DNA from: Staphylotrichum longicolle
Taxonomy: Eukaryota > Ascomycota > Sordariomycetes > Sordariales > Chaetomiaceae
Assembly: GCA_019096155.1 (NCBI GenBank)
Contig: JAHCVI010000001.1
Coordinates: 15,029,243 to 15,093,242 of the forward strand
Direction of reading: 5' to 3'
Length of the DNA: 64,000 nt
Shown in pieces: positions 43,925 through 54,890 of the stretch (position 1 is its first letter; each line of letters starts with the position of its first letter). Made by a program: the position numbers and the translations under genes. Below the pieces are notes generated by a model. The model saw nothing but the letters and a program-made list of their open reading frames with translations. It was not told the origin of the DNA and made no database searches.

Positions 43925-44386
43925 GTTTCTTGCTGTTTGTGAGATTTCTTTTTGGGCTCTGCGGGATTGGGTTTTGAGGACGGCTGGGAAAAGGTTGCGT
44001 TGAGTTTTGGGCTTCACGTTCGGCATTTTCTGCTCGAGGTTTTCTGGGATCGCCTTTCCTGTTGCGTCCTCTTTTTTCTCTCTCTTTTCCTTCGGCGCTA
44101 TCTTGTTTATGGGTAATGCATTGTGGTCGCCGGTATTAGGGTCGTTGCACTGCAGGCAGCAGTGATTGATACCAGAAGCCAGTCTTCAATCGATGAGTTT
44201 TTCAACGAGATTCTGTTGGTGGCGTGGAACAATGCAGTGACACATGCTGCCATGCACACCACCACTTCTTTTTCGGCCTGTACTGTTCACTGTTTGGCTT
44301 TATTATTACCATCCACAATAACAGGCACAAGAGCCTTCTTGTCGGAGGTAAAGTCACTTTACTCAAGCACTCACAGGCGTCCCAAC
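43925..44386. other. Intergenic, T-rich
   Basis: 3' region of the dioxygenase and promoter of the phosphotransferase gene. An in-frame extension upstream of 44387 has no coding character. Nothing else. Confidence 0.45.
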
Positions 44387-45309
44387 ATGGCAACCCCGAT
44401 TCACGTTCGCGACTCAGTCAGGCAAATCGACAGCACCTCCTGGCTCATCGGACGGTCGCATATCCTCCGCCACATCCAAGGCCCGTACGACGGCGACTGC
44501 TTGTGGAAGAACACCACCACCGCTAACTCATGCTACACCCTCTCCCCGGCACCGTCGCCTCCACCCTGCACCACCCCTCTCCTACCAGACGACCCGCACG
44601 TCCGACAGATCCACGACGCCGGCAACGCGTCCGCCGTGTTCAGCTTCGGCAACGAGATCATCATCAAAGTCAGGATCGCATGCGACGGGACCAGGCGCGA
44701 GCCCGAGACGCTGGCCTTCTTGGCCAGACACAGGCAACGGCTGAGCTTCGACATCCCTACCGTCCTGTTCTACGCCGAGGAGGACGGCAAGACATTTCTC
44801 TGCGAGCCGCACGTCCGCGGCAGGCGGCTCAACGAAGCGTGGTGGGACATGGGCGAGGAGCGGAGAGAGAACGTCGTCGCGCGCGTCGCGGCGGTTTGTG
44901 AGGAGTTGAGGGGCTTTTGTGGTGCAGAGATGACGGGGTGGATCACAACTGGCTGGATCCGCCGCAGGAGGAAAGGGTGGAGGGGGTGGTGGGGTTGAAG
45001 AGACACTGTAAGCGGCTGGGCATGGAGGTGGATGGTGGGGTGTTTGTGCTGGCGCATAACGATCTGGGGCCCACGAATGTGTTTGTGGATGGGGAGGGGC
45101 TGGTGGTGGTGGACTGGGAGATGGCGGGGTATATGCCGCTGGAGTGGGTGAGGACCAAGTTTGCGGTTTGTGGGGTGTTCAGTGTGGACAGGGGGAAGGG
45201 TGCTGGGTTGGAGGTTGATCAGGAGTATCGGGCGAGGGTGGAAAAGAGGCTTGGAGAGATGGGGTTTCCGGAGGTGACAGACGCGTATCGGGCGATGAAA
45301 AGGCCATGA
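44387..45309 (+). CDS. APH-fold (aminoglycoside phosphotransferase-like) protein, frame shift in the middle
   Basis: The ATG at 44387 gives MATPIHVRDSVRQIDSTSWL. The N-lobe contains SAVFSFGNEIIIKVRIAC with the ATP-anchoring Lys, and ETLAFLARHRQRLSFDIPTV. The catalytic half is HNDLGPTN (Brenner motif) and VVVDWEMAGYMPLEW (DxE-type Mg ligand). The two halves are in different frames. The first runs out at a TGA near 44998; the second is open from about 44917 to 45309. One base missing in the GGGG at about 44936-44939 restores a continuous product (EMTG then VDHNWLDPPQEE). Fungal APH-like proteins are abundant and mostly uncharacterised kinases of small molecules. The lesion would remove the active site, so the gene is either null or carries a homopolymer error. 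Confidence 0.82.
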
Positions 45310-46121
45310 ACGGCTTCAGGAAATGGGCTTTCGATAATCGGTCGTTCCCGCTGGAGGGATGAGACCATGGAGTCGAGAAAGGATCACCAGGTCCACTCAA
45401 GAGTCCCCTGAATCAGGGCCCTGATCGACACCTCAGCTCTCCACTCCAAAATTCGATCCTTCGATACCCTCCTTGCATGCACCATTGGCAAAATTCGGTC
45501 CCCTCCTGCGTGCTGCTGCACCTCGTGTGCGACCCCAGCTGACCCTGTAGGGCACGATCGGCGGCCGGGTGGCCTCGGCTTTCGTCTGATTTGAGGATGC
45601 GGGGGCTGCTCCATGCAGTCAGCTTGTTGCGGCTTCGGGAGGTTGCATTGCAGATTCGGGGACCTTCGTCCCAACTCCGGGGGACGAGGTTTTCAGGGTC
45701 GTATCCACTTCTTGAAGGCGCCCAGAGTCGGGGATGGAGGATGCGAGCGGGGAGAGGTGGGGCATTCGGGAGGGCCCAGGACGCTGGTCGGGGTCGCCGG
45801 CGTGCCCGGCAGATGGGCCGACGTCGGCATCGGTGATGCCGCTGCGTTGTCTTGGTCTGTCTGAGTTTTCAGTTGAACAAGAACAGCATGCTATGGGGAA
45901 GGTCCTATAAAAATCACATGCTTTGGGAGTCATGAGGCTTTGGCAGTTCAGACCACAAAGCAAAGTCGGCAACACAAGGGGGAGACTGAGAGAGTTTCAT
46001 GGCTCATGTCCGCTTTCCCTCAACCACATAAAGCAACAGCAAGTTTTGTTGAGGGCCCAGGGGTTACTTCACACAAACAACAAAAACACCACCACCACTA
46101 GTTGCCCTAAGCTTTGGCATC
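45310..46121. other. Intergenic, nothing coding
   Basis: Promoter of the kinase-like gene with TATAAAAA at 45906 and a CA/AC-rich 5' UTR. The short frames at 45384-45975 are shadows. Confidence 0.45.
45906..45913 (+). promoter_or_regulatory. TATA box of the kinase-like gene
   Basis: TATAAAAA, 216 bp upstream of the ATG at 46122. Confidence 0.4.
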
Positions 46122-48017
46122 ATGGACCTCACCAGCGAGATATTCACCGCGATCCTCAGCCCCCTCGCCGCCTTCCTTCCTCCCAGCAACCCACCCCCTG
46201 AGTCTGTAGCCAACAACCTACAAGAATCACCCACCGCCGCGACCACCACAACCACCGCAACCACCGCAATCACCAACCTCTCAAGCAACAACACAACCCC
46301 CTCACAGCCGTCCCCCCTCCCGCTCCCAACCGCCCGATGGCACCTCCACGGTGTGGACCCCACAGGCCGACGCTTCTTCGCCACACCCCACTTCGCACTC
46401 GGCAAACCCCCCTTGCGAATCGACGTCTACCTGCCGCCCATCGAGGACTACCCACCCGCGCTGAGGGCAGTTGTCAAGCCCGAGGAGGCCATCTACCGCC
46501 GTGGCAAGGTCGCAGTCTCTGATCTCGCGGTGGGGCGGCATCTTCTCGGCGTGCTGGAGAGGTGGGAGCGGGAGATGGGCGAGGGGGTGCTGGAGGGGTT
46601 GTGGTGGGGGATGCCGTTCGGGTCGTGTATCAGTGTGGATTTTGGGGACGGGGGAGAAGGGCGCGGGGAGGTGGTGCTCGTGCCGGGGTATGGGGTTGAG
46701 CAGGGCATGTTGGGGGTCGAAGCGCTGAAGGGGATGTGGGGTGAAGGGTTGGCGTGGGAAGGCGTGGAGGTCGTGGAGTGGGAGAGGCTGGGGTTCGTGA
46801 GGCAGGTGCATGAGGTCATCTCGCTGGTGGTGGTGGATGGGCGGGAGGCGGTATTCAAGAGCGTGCTGGAGGAGCAGCGGTACATGTACAACGAGCTCAA
46901 GATGCTGCTCTCGCTCAAACCGCATCCGAACGTGGTGCCCCGGCCGCTTGGGGTGGTTACGAAAAAGGCCCGGTTTGGGAATCGGAGGGGTGTGTGTGGA
47001 TTTTTGCTGGAGTGGTATCCGTTGGGGTCACTCAGCGACAGGTTGTCGAGGGAGGACCGTGGAGAGACGACGTCGTTCGCCCAGAGAGTTCGCTGGGCAA
47101 TCCAGGTTACTGAGGCGTTTGTCCACGTCAACAGCCATGGACCGGCAGGGTTTTACCCAGACTTGAAACCGGACAATATCGTGCTGAGGGAAGACACAGA
47201 CACGGGCATGTTGGATGCTGTGCTTATTGACCTGGAGCAGAGGGGCGGCTGGTTTGCGTGGAGTCCGCCCGAGGTGGCATACGTCGAGTATCTTGAGATC
47301 TTGGTGGATGACTCAGGGACTCCCGAGGGCGACCTCAAGGACGAGATTATGGGACAGCTGAGGGAGTACTACGATGACCCCGGCTGGTCACCAGGGGCGG
47401 TTGGCCAACGATACCTCAACGCCGAAGGTGGGTTCAGCGCGCCATGGCTGGCTCTGCTAAAGAAACGGGAAGCCGGAGGTGAGCAAAAGGATTTGCTGGA
47501 GCGAGCCCAGGTCTTTATGCTCGGAAAGCTGCTCTGGTGCATCTTCGAGGGCCAATCGATGGTCAGGTGCGGTATCGACCATGAGTTGCTGCGGGATGCA
47601 GACTCAGGGAATGAGTCGACAAAGCGTCAATCCGCAAAGGCTTTCCCCGAGTTTAACAAGTCTCCTCAAGCGCTCCGTCAGCTAATCCGAGCTTGTACGG
47701 CTGGTGCCCCTGAGTGGGAACAGGGCCAATCCAGACTACCAGGCGTCGTCCTGAGAGCCGGTAAGCTTTACCCAGCCTTATCAAATGCCGAGTTTGCGAC
47801 CGTGTCGCGTGAGGACACGCTTGATGCAGCGAGGAGATTCTGGCTTGCTGAGGTCGAGCGGGCGAGGGCATACATCAGGGAGGTCCTCGCGCTCAGGGGT
47901 AAGCCACCACAGCAACACCAGAAGACATTGTCTCTCGGCTTCTTTGGTCAAGCACGGATGCGTCCCTTATTTTCCGAGGTTCTAGAGGCGTTGAAGAACC
48001 TCGAGAATGGTTCGTAA
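46122..48017 (+). CDS. Atypical protein kinase-like protein
   Basis: Intronless, 631 residues. Residues 30-65 are a Thr/Ala/Asn low-complexity linker. The kinase fold covers roughly 230-560: EAVFKSV (candidate Lys of strand 3, near 246), EEQRYMYNELKMLLSLKPH (helix C with Glu), GFLLEWYPLGSLSDRLS (hinge), then FYPDLKPDNIVL in place of HRDLKPDN (near 343-354) and VLIDLEQRGGW in place of DFG (near 366-376). The catalytic Asp, Lys and Asn of the loop are kept. The HR dyad is replaced by YP and the DFG by DLE, so Mg binding is still conceivable. The Trp-rich WFAWSPPEVAYVEYLE after it substitutes for the activation segment and APE. Lineage-specific fungal kinase-like proteins show such changes. Substrate unknown. 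Confidence 0.85.
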   Translation: MDLTSEIFTAILSPLAAFLPPSNPPPESVANNLQESPTAATTTTTATTAITNLSSNNTTPSQPSPLPLPTARWHLHGVDPTGRRFFATPHFALGKPPLRIDVYLPPIEDYPPALRAVVKPEEAIYRRGKVAVSDLAVGRHLLGVLERWEREMGEGVLEGLWWGMPFGSCISVDFGDGGEGRGEVVLVPGYGVEQGMLGVEALKGMWGEGLAWEGVEVVEWERLGFVRQVHEVISLVVVDGREAVFKSVLEEQRYMYNELKMLLSLKPHPNVVPRPLGVVTKKARFGNRRGVCGFLLEWYPLGSLSDRLSREDRGETTSFAQRVRWAIQVTEAFVHVNSHGPAGFYPDLKPDNIVLREDTDTGMLDAVLIDLEQRGGWFAWSPPEVAYVEYLEILVDDSGTPEGDLKDEIMGQLREYYDDPGWSPGAVGQRYLNAEGGFSAPWLALLKKREAGGEQKDLLERAQVFMLGKLLWCIFEGQSMVRCGIDHELLRDADSGNESTKRQSAKAFPEFNKSPQALRQLIRACTAGAPEWEQGQSRLPGVVLRAGKLYPALSNAEFATVSREDTLDAARRFWLAEVERARAYIREVLALRGKPPQQHQKTLSLGFFGQARMRPLFSEVLEALKNLENGS

Positions 48018-48566
48018 GAGGCTCAACATCTTTCCGACATCGAAGCAAGAGCGAGTTGGCCCTACGTAACAGAAACGAACAGTCCAAGAACAAGCCGACT
48101 TGATTAACAAGGCAACCACACCGAGCATTCAGGAGGCTGATGACCATGGTCCGTCCTCTCAATGTCGAGATTCACATGTTTCCTTCCAGAGTCGCCTTTC
48201 AGACGTAAGCAGCTGCGACTAGGAAGCCTTAGCATTGCTATTGTTAGATTACCCCAAAAATCAATCTCGCTCTGATCCTTGCCTGACAGGCTCACGATCG
48301 CTCAGACGCTGATCGATCCCCACACGCTGGGCGCAGTGAAGGAACTAGCACGCACCCTGGCCGTAAGAATGCAACGACGGGCTCGAGTTACACCGGCCGC
48401 ACCGCGGATGAGAGGAACTCAGGAAAACAAACAGAAAAGTATAAAGCCGACGCCACAATTTCACTCTGGTCTCACATTCACAACTCAACAGCTTCAACAG
48501 GTTGCATCTTTCCCTTATACCCACTCAACGTCCCGGCATCCCGGAATCCCAGCAACAACACCCAAA
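48018..48566. other. Intergenic
   Basis: 3' region of the kinase-like gene and promoter of the next gene. Nothing else. Confidence 0.45.
48440..48446 (+). promoter_or_regulatory. TATA box of the six-Cys secreted protein gene
   Basis: TATAAAG, 127 bp upstream of the ATG at 48567. Confidence 0.45.
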
Positions 48567-49118
48567 ATGAAGTCCGTCGCCGCCCTCACCCTCCTCTCCC
48601 TGGCCTCGGCCCCCTTCGCCTCCGCAACCTGCAGATTCCAAGAAACCGGCTTCATGGCCAAGAAGTGGCGGCTCTCAACCTACTCCTCGCAAAACTGCAT
48701 CAACAAAGTGCAGGACGTGACCAAGTCCGGGTTCGGCACGTGGTGCATCGACATCCCCAACACGACGCGCTCCTTCATCTTCAGCGTCGGCGGCGGGTAC
48801 AACGAGCTCAACTGGGAGGACTGCAGCATCTTCTTCAAGACGAGCAACAGCTGCAGCGGCGACCAGGTCGGCCGGTCCAAGGGCGCGTGGCTCAAGGACA
48901 AGCTGACGGCGAACGGCGAGAGGATGGCCAGTGCGTACGTTCAGTGCACGAGGCTGCTCAACAAGCGGGAGGGCGTGGATGGAGAGGGTGACCGGAAGTT
49001 TGTGAGGGGGGATGACGGGCAGTGGTATGAGGAGGTCGCGGACGGCGTGGTGGTGAAGGCGCGCGAGAGTGCGGAGGAGCTGGAAGCGGACGTTGAAGCC
49101 GCGGCGGAGGTTGTTTGA
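48567..49118 (+). CDS. Small secreted protein with six Cys
   Basis: Intronless, 183 residues from ATG 48567; the frame is open further upstream but a signal peptide (MKSVAALTLLSLASAPFASA) begins here. The mature N-terminal 110 residues hold all six Cys (22, 44, 60, 86, 96, 127), enough for three disulfides, with aromatic and Gly blocks TWCIDIPNTTRSFIFSVGGG. After Cys127 the chain turns acidic and charged (EGVDGEGDRKFVRGDDGQ), ending in an Ala/Glu-rich helix. The pattern fits a compact secreted domain with a flexible tail, as in effector-like or beta/gamma-crystallin-like killer proteins, but no family was recognised. Confidence 0.8.
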   Translation: MKSVAALTLLSLASAPFASATCRFQETGFMAKKWRLSTYSSQNCINKVQDVTKSGFGTWCIDIPNTTRSFIFSVGGGYNELNWEDCSIFFKTSNSCSGDQVGRSKGAWLKDKLTANGERMASAYVQCTRLLNKREGVDGEGDRKFVRGDDGQWYEEVADGVVVKARESAEELEADVEAAAEVV

Positions 49119-51068
49119 ACGCTGGTGGACGTGGAGGAGGCGTTTGATGGACATAAGAAGGCGCGGTGACATTTACTTCCATGTACATATCTACTACATG
49201 CCTGCATTGACATGAGCATTTCCTCTTTTCCCTTGATGTGGTTCGTCATGCTGGATTCCCGGCTCGCGCCAAGTTCAGCCACCGCCCAGAACTTGATAAT
49301 ACGTTGCATGGGCGCGCTTAGACCGTCGAAACCTTGGTCCTCCTTCTTTCTCCAGCCCTAGAATCCCCTTCCTCCCTTTCAATTATTCTTCATACTCCAA
49401 ACACACGACTTAGCCGTAGCTCTCAATCGTACTATCATACCATTATACTCCGCTGACCGAATCGTGTTCATTCCTCCCTTTCTAAGGGGAGTCCTCTCGC
49501 CGGCGGTATTGGACCAAGGTGATCGGTAAGCCCAAGTCTTCGCCCGGAATCTTTGGAAGGCCAAAAATTTTCATCCTTTATGTCCACGGATCGGCCCCTG
49601 CTTTCCGCCTCCTTAAATACATGGCCCCGAGGGAGAAGCGCCTGCAAAACGCTGCGAAACGAGGTTTGAAATGGGTCTCCTTCTGGTCAGCGGACCCTCG
49701 TCTTGAACGGGTGACTTCTCACCCCTGTTTAGTTTTCTCCGCACTGCCAAAGGATATCTTCCGCTAACGCTTGTAGGAAAACATCCCCAGGGCGTCCATG
49801 CGCGCATGGCTCCGGCTCACCCGCAGTTGGGGTGAGTCCGGTGAGCCGGATGAGCTGCGTGAGCTAGTGCAACTGAATGTCACTCGAGAGCCGAGATGCG
49901 GGTCCCCGACCCGGAGTGCGGAGAGCCGAGAACCCATTCTGGGGTCTCCTCACCGCTGGGTCGGTAAGTGGTCGGGTGGTCCCGAAACAGCAGCCAAAGG
50001 GGGTTAGAAGAAGGCCAAAAGAGGTTCCGAGGGGATCAGGAAGGGTCAGAAGGGATCGTTCACTGGAAGTCAGGCTATCAAGACGCCGTCCGGAACTCCG
50101 GGTGTAGACCCACGGATCACAACATGGGAACCACGCTTGGGAAGACGGGGCCGCGAAGCTGCTGCTGCAGAAACCCCGCGCGATCCATAAGGGTAGTTAC
50201 TCGGCTGGGTACGTCCTGGACAAGGTAGTTTGTCGAAGCTTGGCTGAACAGACAAGGTCCCACCACGGCTCAGCTGCCTCCACAAGTTCCCGGAGAACGA
50301 GAGCGCGCTGGGGGCAACTACAAACCGCTAGCGACTCGGCCACTCCACCATTTCCCTGCGCCCACAAACTGGGCGCAGCCATCCCTCCCAGCAATCAAGG
50401 CACACATTATCACCAGTTCATCGATGCCGGTTGCCATGCAACAACAAGCAATGTCCCCTAGTCCCCTAGTAACTAGAACCTACTTCGTGCGTGCGGAGTA
50501 AATAGAGGCGAGACAAACCAAATCTCCTACAAAGTCGCGCGGGCATCATGTTACGGGACTAGTCCCCGGAGGGATTGTCATTACTGCCCCTTCCACCCTC
50601 TGCCATTGTGAACGAAGTCACAGCTTCGCAAAGTTACGCAACGTTCCATCTACAACAGGCACCTAAGAAGCCGCGTACGCCTCAGGGAGAGGGGTATACA
50701 TGAGACGAATGACTGGTGAACCATAACACACATCCGCATTGTCTACTGTACAATATCCTGTCAGCATGCAAATCCTAACTTGAACCCCTGCTTCCCCGGA
50801 TCCAAGGGGTCGGAGACGATCCTGGCTGCGGGGAAATGACACCAATCGAGGCCCTCCTCCACCGGGAGCTATTATGTACTAGTAGCCAGGCGGTTGATCG
50901 AGCGGTAATCCAGGTCAGTAGCCAGAGCACCAGAGCGGATGAGCTCATCCGAGGACACACTGATAAATATGGCGGGCTCTGAGAGCTTCAAGGGATGAGG
51001 TCGGGTCGTGTACACTCGCATCTCTTACCAAGGACCTCGCAGTGCGGGCTGCCCCCAGTTCATCCGCC
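49119..51068. other. Intergenic, 1.95 kb, no gene supported
   Basis: Short frames only. A 17-bp stretch at 49803-49820 resembles one at 9963-9980 (GCATGGCTCCG-CTCACC). Nothing further. Confidence 0.5.
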
Positions 51069-53136
51069 ATGTTGTCTTCACTTTCCCTGGCCGTTGCCTT
51101 GCTGGCTACCACGGCCGCGGCGTCATGCTCCTCCAAAGGCTCCAAGAAGCCAAACTTTATCTTCATCATGACCGATGACCAGGATATGCTCATGAATTCG
51201 CTTAGCTACCAGCCGGCCGTCCAGAAACACTTTGCGGATAAGGGAACCTGGTTTAAGAAGCACTTCTGCACGGTCTCGCAGTGCTGTCCCTCTCGGGTCT
51301 CGCTGCTGACCGGCAAGGCTGCACACAATACGAACGTCACCGACGTCATGCCACCTTATGGTAGGCGCCCGTCGACAACTCGCTGTTGCAACACGACCTA
51401 ACTCATGTAGGGGGCTATCCAAAGTTTGTCAGCCAGGGTCTCAACGACAACTACCTCCCGATCTGGCTGCAACAAGCGGGTTACAACACCTACTATACCG
51501 GCAAGCTCATAAATTCCCACTCCGTCACCACATACAACAACCCTTTCCCCAAGGGCTGGAATGGCTCAGATTGTAAGTCGAATCATGTCTTGCTCGAGGG
51601 TGCGCGGTGCGACAACTGACCGCGGTCGGCGGTAGTTCTGATCGATCCTGGGACTTACGTCTACTACAACTCCTGCATGACCAGGAATAATGAACCGTAC
51701 GCGTGGCATCCGGGCCAGTACTCGACCGATCTGATCGCATCCAAAGCCGTTGGCTTCCTTGAAGATGCCATCGCCGCGAAGGATCGGCCCTTTTTCCTCG
51801 GTGTCGCTCCCATTGGGCCACACGGGGAGGTTCTCGTCTCCGATAACACGCCCTACTTTCTGGATCCGGTGCCAGCAGACCGCCACAAGGACCTCTTCCC
51901 GGGTGTCAAGGTGCCAAGAACGCCGAATTTCAACCCCGACACCGTACGTAGGAGCATTCCCTTCGGCATAGTGGCCATGATAATTCTAACGAGTCGCAGC
52001 CGGGAACCGCGAGCTATCTCAAGTCCGCCCCGCGGCTGAGCCAGAAAGAGATCGAATACGGCGACGAGTACTATAGGAAGCGCCTCCAAGCCCTGCAGGC
52101 AGTGGACGATCTCGTAGACAGCATCGTGACGCGACTCGAGGCCGATCCGGACGTCCTGGCCAACACGTACCTCATCTACACGGCCGACAACGGGTATCAC
52201 ATCTCGCAACACCGGCTGCCGCCCGGCAAGACATGCAACATCGAGGAGGATATCAACATTCCCTTCTTCATTCGCGGTCCGGGCGTGGCCAAGGGCGCGG
52301 TCCAGACGTTTCCGACGAGCCACACCGATATTGTCCCGACACTGTTCACCCTCGCCGGCATTCCCTTGCACGACGATTTCGATGGGGAGCCCATCCCGGT
52401 CACCCACAAGATGATGGCCCGGTCGAAGCCCAAGAGCGAGCACGTGAATGTCGAGTTCTGGGGAACCACCCTGAAGGAAGGAAATATCTACAATTCGAGT
52501 ACGTTCACCGCCCATATCCCATCGGTAGTACAGGGCTCTCCCCTGAGATGGCATGGACCCGACTAACGTGGATGTCCAACGACTTCCAGCAAGCTTCCTG
52601 AACAACACCTTCAAGCACGTGCGCGTGATCGGGGACGGGTATGACCTGGCGTTTGCCGTGTGGTGCACAATGGACCACGAGCTGTACGACATGACGGTAA
52701 GCAAGGCCCCCTCACCCACCCACCTCCCTCCCTCCCCCGGGGTCACATAACGGCACGAGTGGGCGAGCCAGTGCTGACGGTGCGAGGGCAGGCCGACCCC
52801 TACCAGATGACGAACCTGTACGGGACGTCGGGCAGGATCGCCGAGTGGAGCATCCCTAAGCTGACCGCGCGGCTCAACGGCCTTCTCCTGACGCTGAAGG
52901 CGTGCAAAGGCCAGGTCTGCACGCGGCCGTGGAAGAAGCTGCACCCGCAGGACAACGTGAAGAACCTGCGGCAGGCCATGAACGCGCGGTATGACGACTT
53001 CTACGAGGAGCAGCAGCACCGCGTGACCTTCTCGGAGTGCGCGCTGGGCCAGATTCTCGCGTACGAGGGCGCGCTGGAGCCGATCCCGTACGGAGCGGGC
53101 GGGAAGCGGGCGGCACGCTGGGAGGACTGGACATAG
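51069..53136 (+). CDS. Secreted arylsulfatase
   Basis: Six exons, 51069-51360, 51411-51572, 51636-51943, 52000-52498, 52590-52696 and 52792-53136, sum to 570 residues. Introns are 50-95 nt, GT-AG. Signal peptide: MLSSLSLAVALLATTAAASC. Sulfatase hallmarks: PNFIFIMTDDQD (36-39, Ca ligands), the formylglycine segment QCCPSRVSLLTGK with Cys72 in C-x-P-S-R, GYNTYYTGKLIN, and IYTADNGYHIS with the second metal Asp/Asn pair. Hydrolyses sulfate esters of phenols or glycans outside the cell. Such genes are commonly induced by sulfur starvation in Neurospora; no regulatory site was verified here. Conversion of Cys72 needs a formylglycine-generating system. It converges with the cutinase gene. Confidence 0.94.
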
Positions 53137-54079
53137 GTGGAAATAGAGACGGAGATGGTTGCCGTAGAGAATAACTGCTCCCCGGGCCGCCTCCACGCGC
53201 TGCGAACTCTAAAGACGGAACATAGTGTGTTAAAACATGAGGGAATACCACAGAACGCTCCAACAGAGATTTGGGGCCCCATCCACTTTTAGTCAAGTGG
53301 TAAAGTGTTTCAACATTGTGTCTCCCCGCTTCTGCTCAAAGACATGCGGACGGCGCATTCCCCATGGTGAGTCTCGACTGCCTTCAACATTTTGCTCTCT
53401 GCATTATAGACATCACTTCTTGGGGAAGATAAAGCTGTCCTTAAGTCGCCCGCCGCCCGGCGGGTAATGTTCAGGACCGTCTACCACACGAAGCTAAATA
53501 CTTCTTGTGGAGAGCCGGCGTTTTCGACGGCATGTATTGTGGAATTTGAGGGCTAGGATCTGATGATTGAAGCGTACAGAGAAGTGGGAAGAGAAGGTGG
53601 CTCTGTCTGATATACACGGAACGGTGACTTGTGGTCTCTGCATCATGGCTTCAATATATAAGTTCTTACGAAATATTGGGTTCCCGCCGCCCCTTATGGT
53701 CAGGGACCTAGGTGGTTTCGAGGTTGTGATCTAAGATGGCCAGAAATCCAGATACCTACCTAACCTAATCAAACGAGATGGCATTCATTATCAGGCTCAC
53801 TTAGATACCAGCGAGAGCGTTAAAGACAAGGCGGCCGCCTAAATTTTGAAAACTCGAAACTATGTGCAGAAATAAAGCTATGTCCAAAGGCCACCACTCA
53901 ACCCCGGCTCGGCGAGCGCCCGGTCCATGACCCAACGCTTGATCTTGGCCGCGCTCCCGCCACTAGCTATCTTGTTGGTCGTTGCAAACACCGCAGACCG
54001 CAACTCCTCCCGGAGAAGTCCCGTTCTTTGGTGTGTTTGACTTTCCTCGCAACGGGCTGTATGTGCTCGAGCCACCCTC
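53137..54079. other. Intergenic between convergent genes
   Basis: 3' regions of the arylsulfatase and cutinase genes. No ORF, repeat or RNA gene was recognised. Confidence 0.5.
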
Positions 54080-54890
54080 TTAAGCGGTGATCTTGCTGAG
54101 GAGGAAGCGGGGCGCAGGGCCGGCGGCGTCGGGTCCGTAGAGCAGGTGGGGAGCGGCGACGATGAGGGTACCGGTGCAGACGAGATCGCCCACGTTGCAG
54201 AAGACCTTGGTCCTGTCGGAGGGGTAGTTGGGGATGCGGCCGGCGTTCTGGAGGTTCTGTTTGTGACAAGGTTAGTCGAAGAGCTCTTTGATGGCAATGC
54301 CTGTTTGTTGGGTGCTTCTCACCTTGGTGTAGCCGAAAAGGACAACGCCCTTGATCTGGTTGCGGATCGTGGAGCTCAGAGCCGAGATGGTGGCAGCGGT
54401 GAGGGCAGCGCCCTGGCTGTAGCCACCGGCGACAATCTGTGCGTTGGGGCACCGGGTGTTGGCCAGCTTGAAGAGATCCGTCATCTCGGCGATGGCCGCG
54501 CTGCTAGTGCCGGCCGGAAGGGCGTTGTCGGCGAGGCTCGCCGTGTAGCGGCCACCGACTCCCTGCACCCAGACGTTGGCGGCGCCGAGAGAGTTCTCGA
54601 GGTAGTTGCCGACATCCGGGCCAAGAGTGCCCTACAACATGTAAGTCAGAATACAGCGCCTTGACATCTGTGGAGTTTAGATTAGGGCGTACCAAGTTGC
54701 CGCTCTCAGTCGAGCCGCGAGCAAAGATGAAGATGACCTTGGGGCAGGTGCCGCCAGTCTGCAGCTCGTTGCGAGTGTTGCCAAAAAGCTGGCGAGCCTC
54801 GATACCCTCCTCGGTGGGGGCGAGCTCGATGCCGGTGGGCAGAGCGGCACCGAGGCCGGCGAAAAGCGAGACAGCAGTGAAGAACTTCAT
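54080..54890 (-). CDS. Cutinase
   Basis: Three exons, 54890-54693, 54631-54323 and 54256-54080, sum to 227 residues; introns of 61 and 66 nt. Signal peptide MKFFTAVSLFAGLGAA, then a short propeptide ending near EEGIEARQ. Cutinase features: KVIFIFARGSTE (oxyanion region), NVWVQGVGGRYTASL, the nucleophile elbow GGYSQGAAL with Ser138, GVVLFGYTKNLQNAGRIPNY, and VFCNVGDLVCTGT with Asp193, then PHLLYG with His206. Four Cys (49, 127, 189, 196) form the two conserved disulfides. Cleaves ester bonds in plant cutin and similar polyesters. The sequence is close in plan to cutinases of thermophilic Chaetomiaceae. Confidence 0.95.

Noticed and set aside
46302..47131. Minus-strand frames of about 200 codons over the kinase-like gene
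   Set aside because: His/Pro- or Ser/Thr-rich shadows; the plus frame has kinase motifs over its full length.
9963..49820. Similar 17-bp words (GCATGGCTCCG-CTCACC) at 9963 and 49803 as copies of a dispersed repeat
   Set aside because: Similarity does not extend beyond about 25 bp and could be chance in 64 kb.
49798..50228. Overlapping plus-strand frames in the 49-51 kb gap
   Set aside because: Short, Arg/Gly/Ser-rich, mutually overlapping and without splice or start context.
53281..53380. Possible tRNA or other structured RNA in the sulfatase-cutinase spacer
   Set aside because: No B-box (GGTTCGANTCC) and no acceptor stem could be paired.
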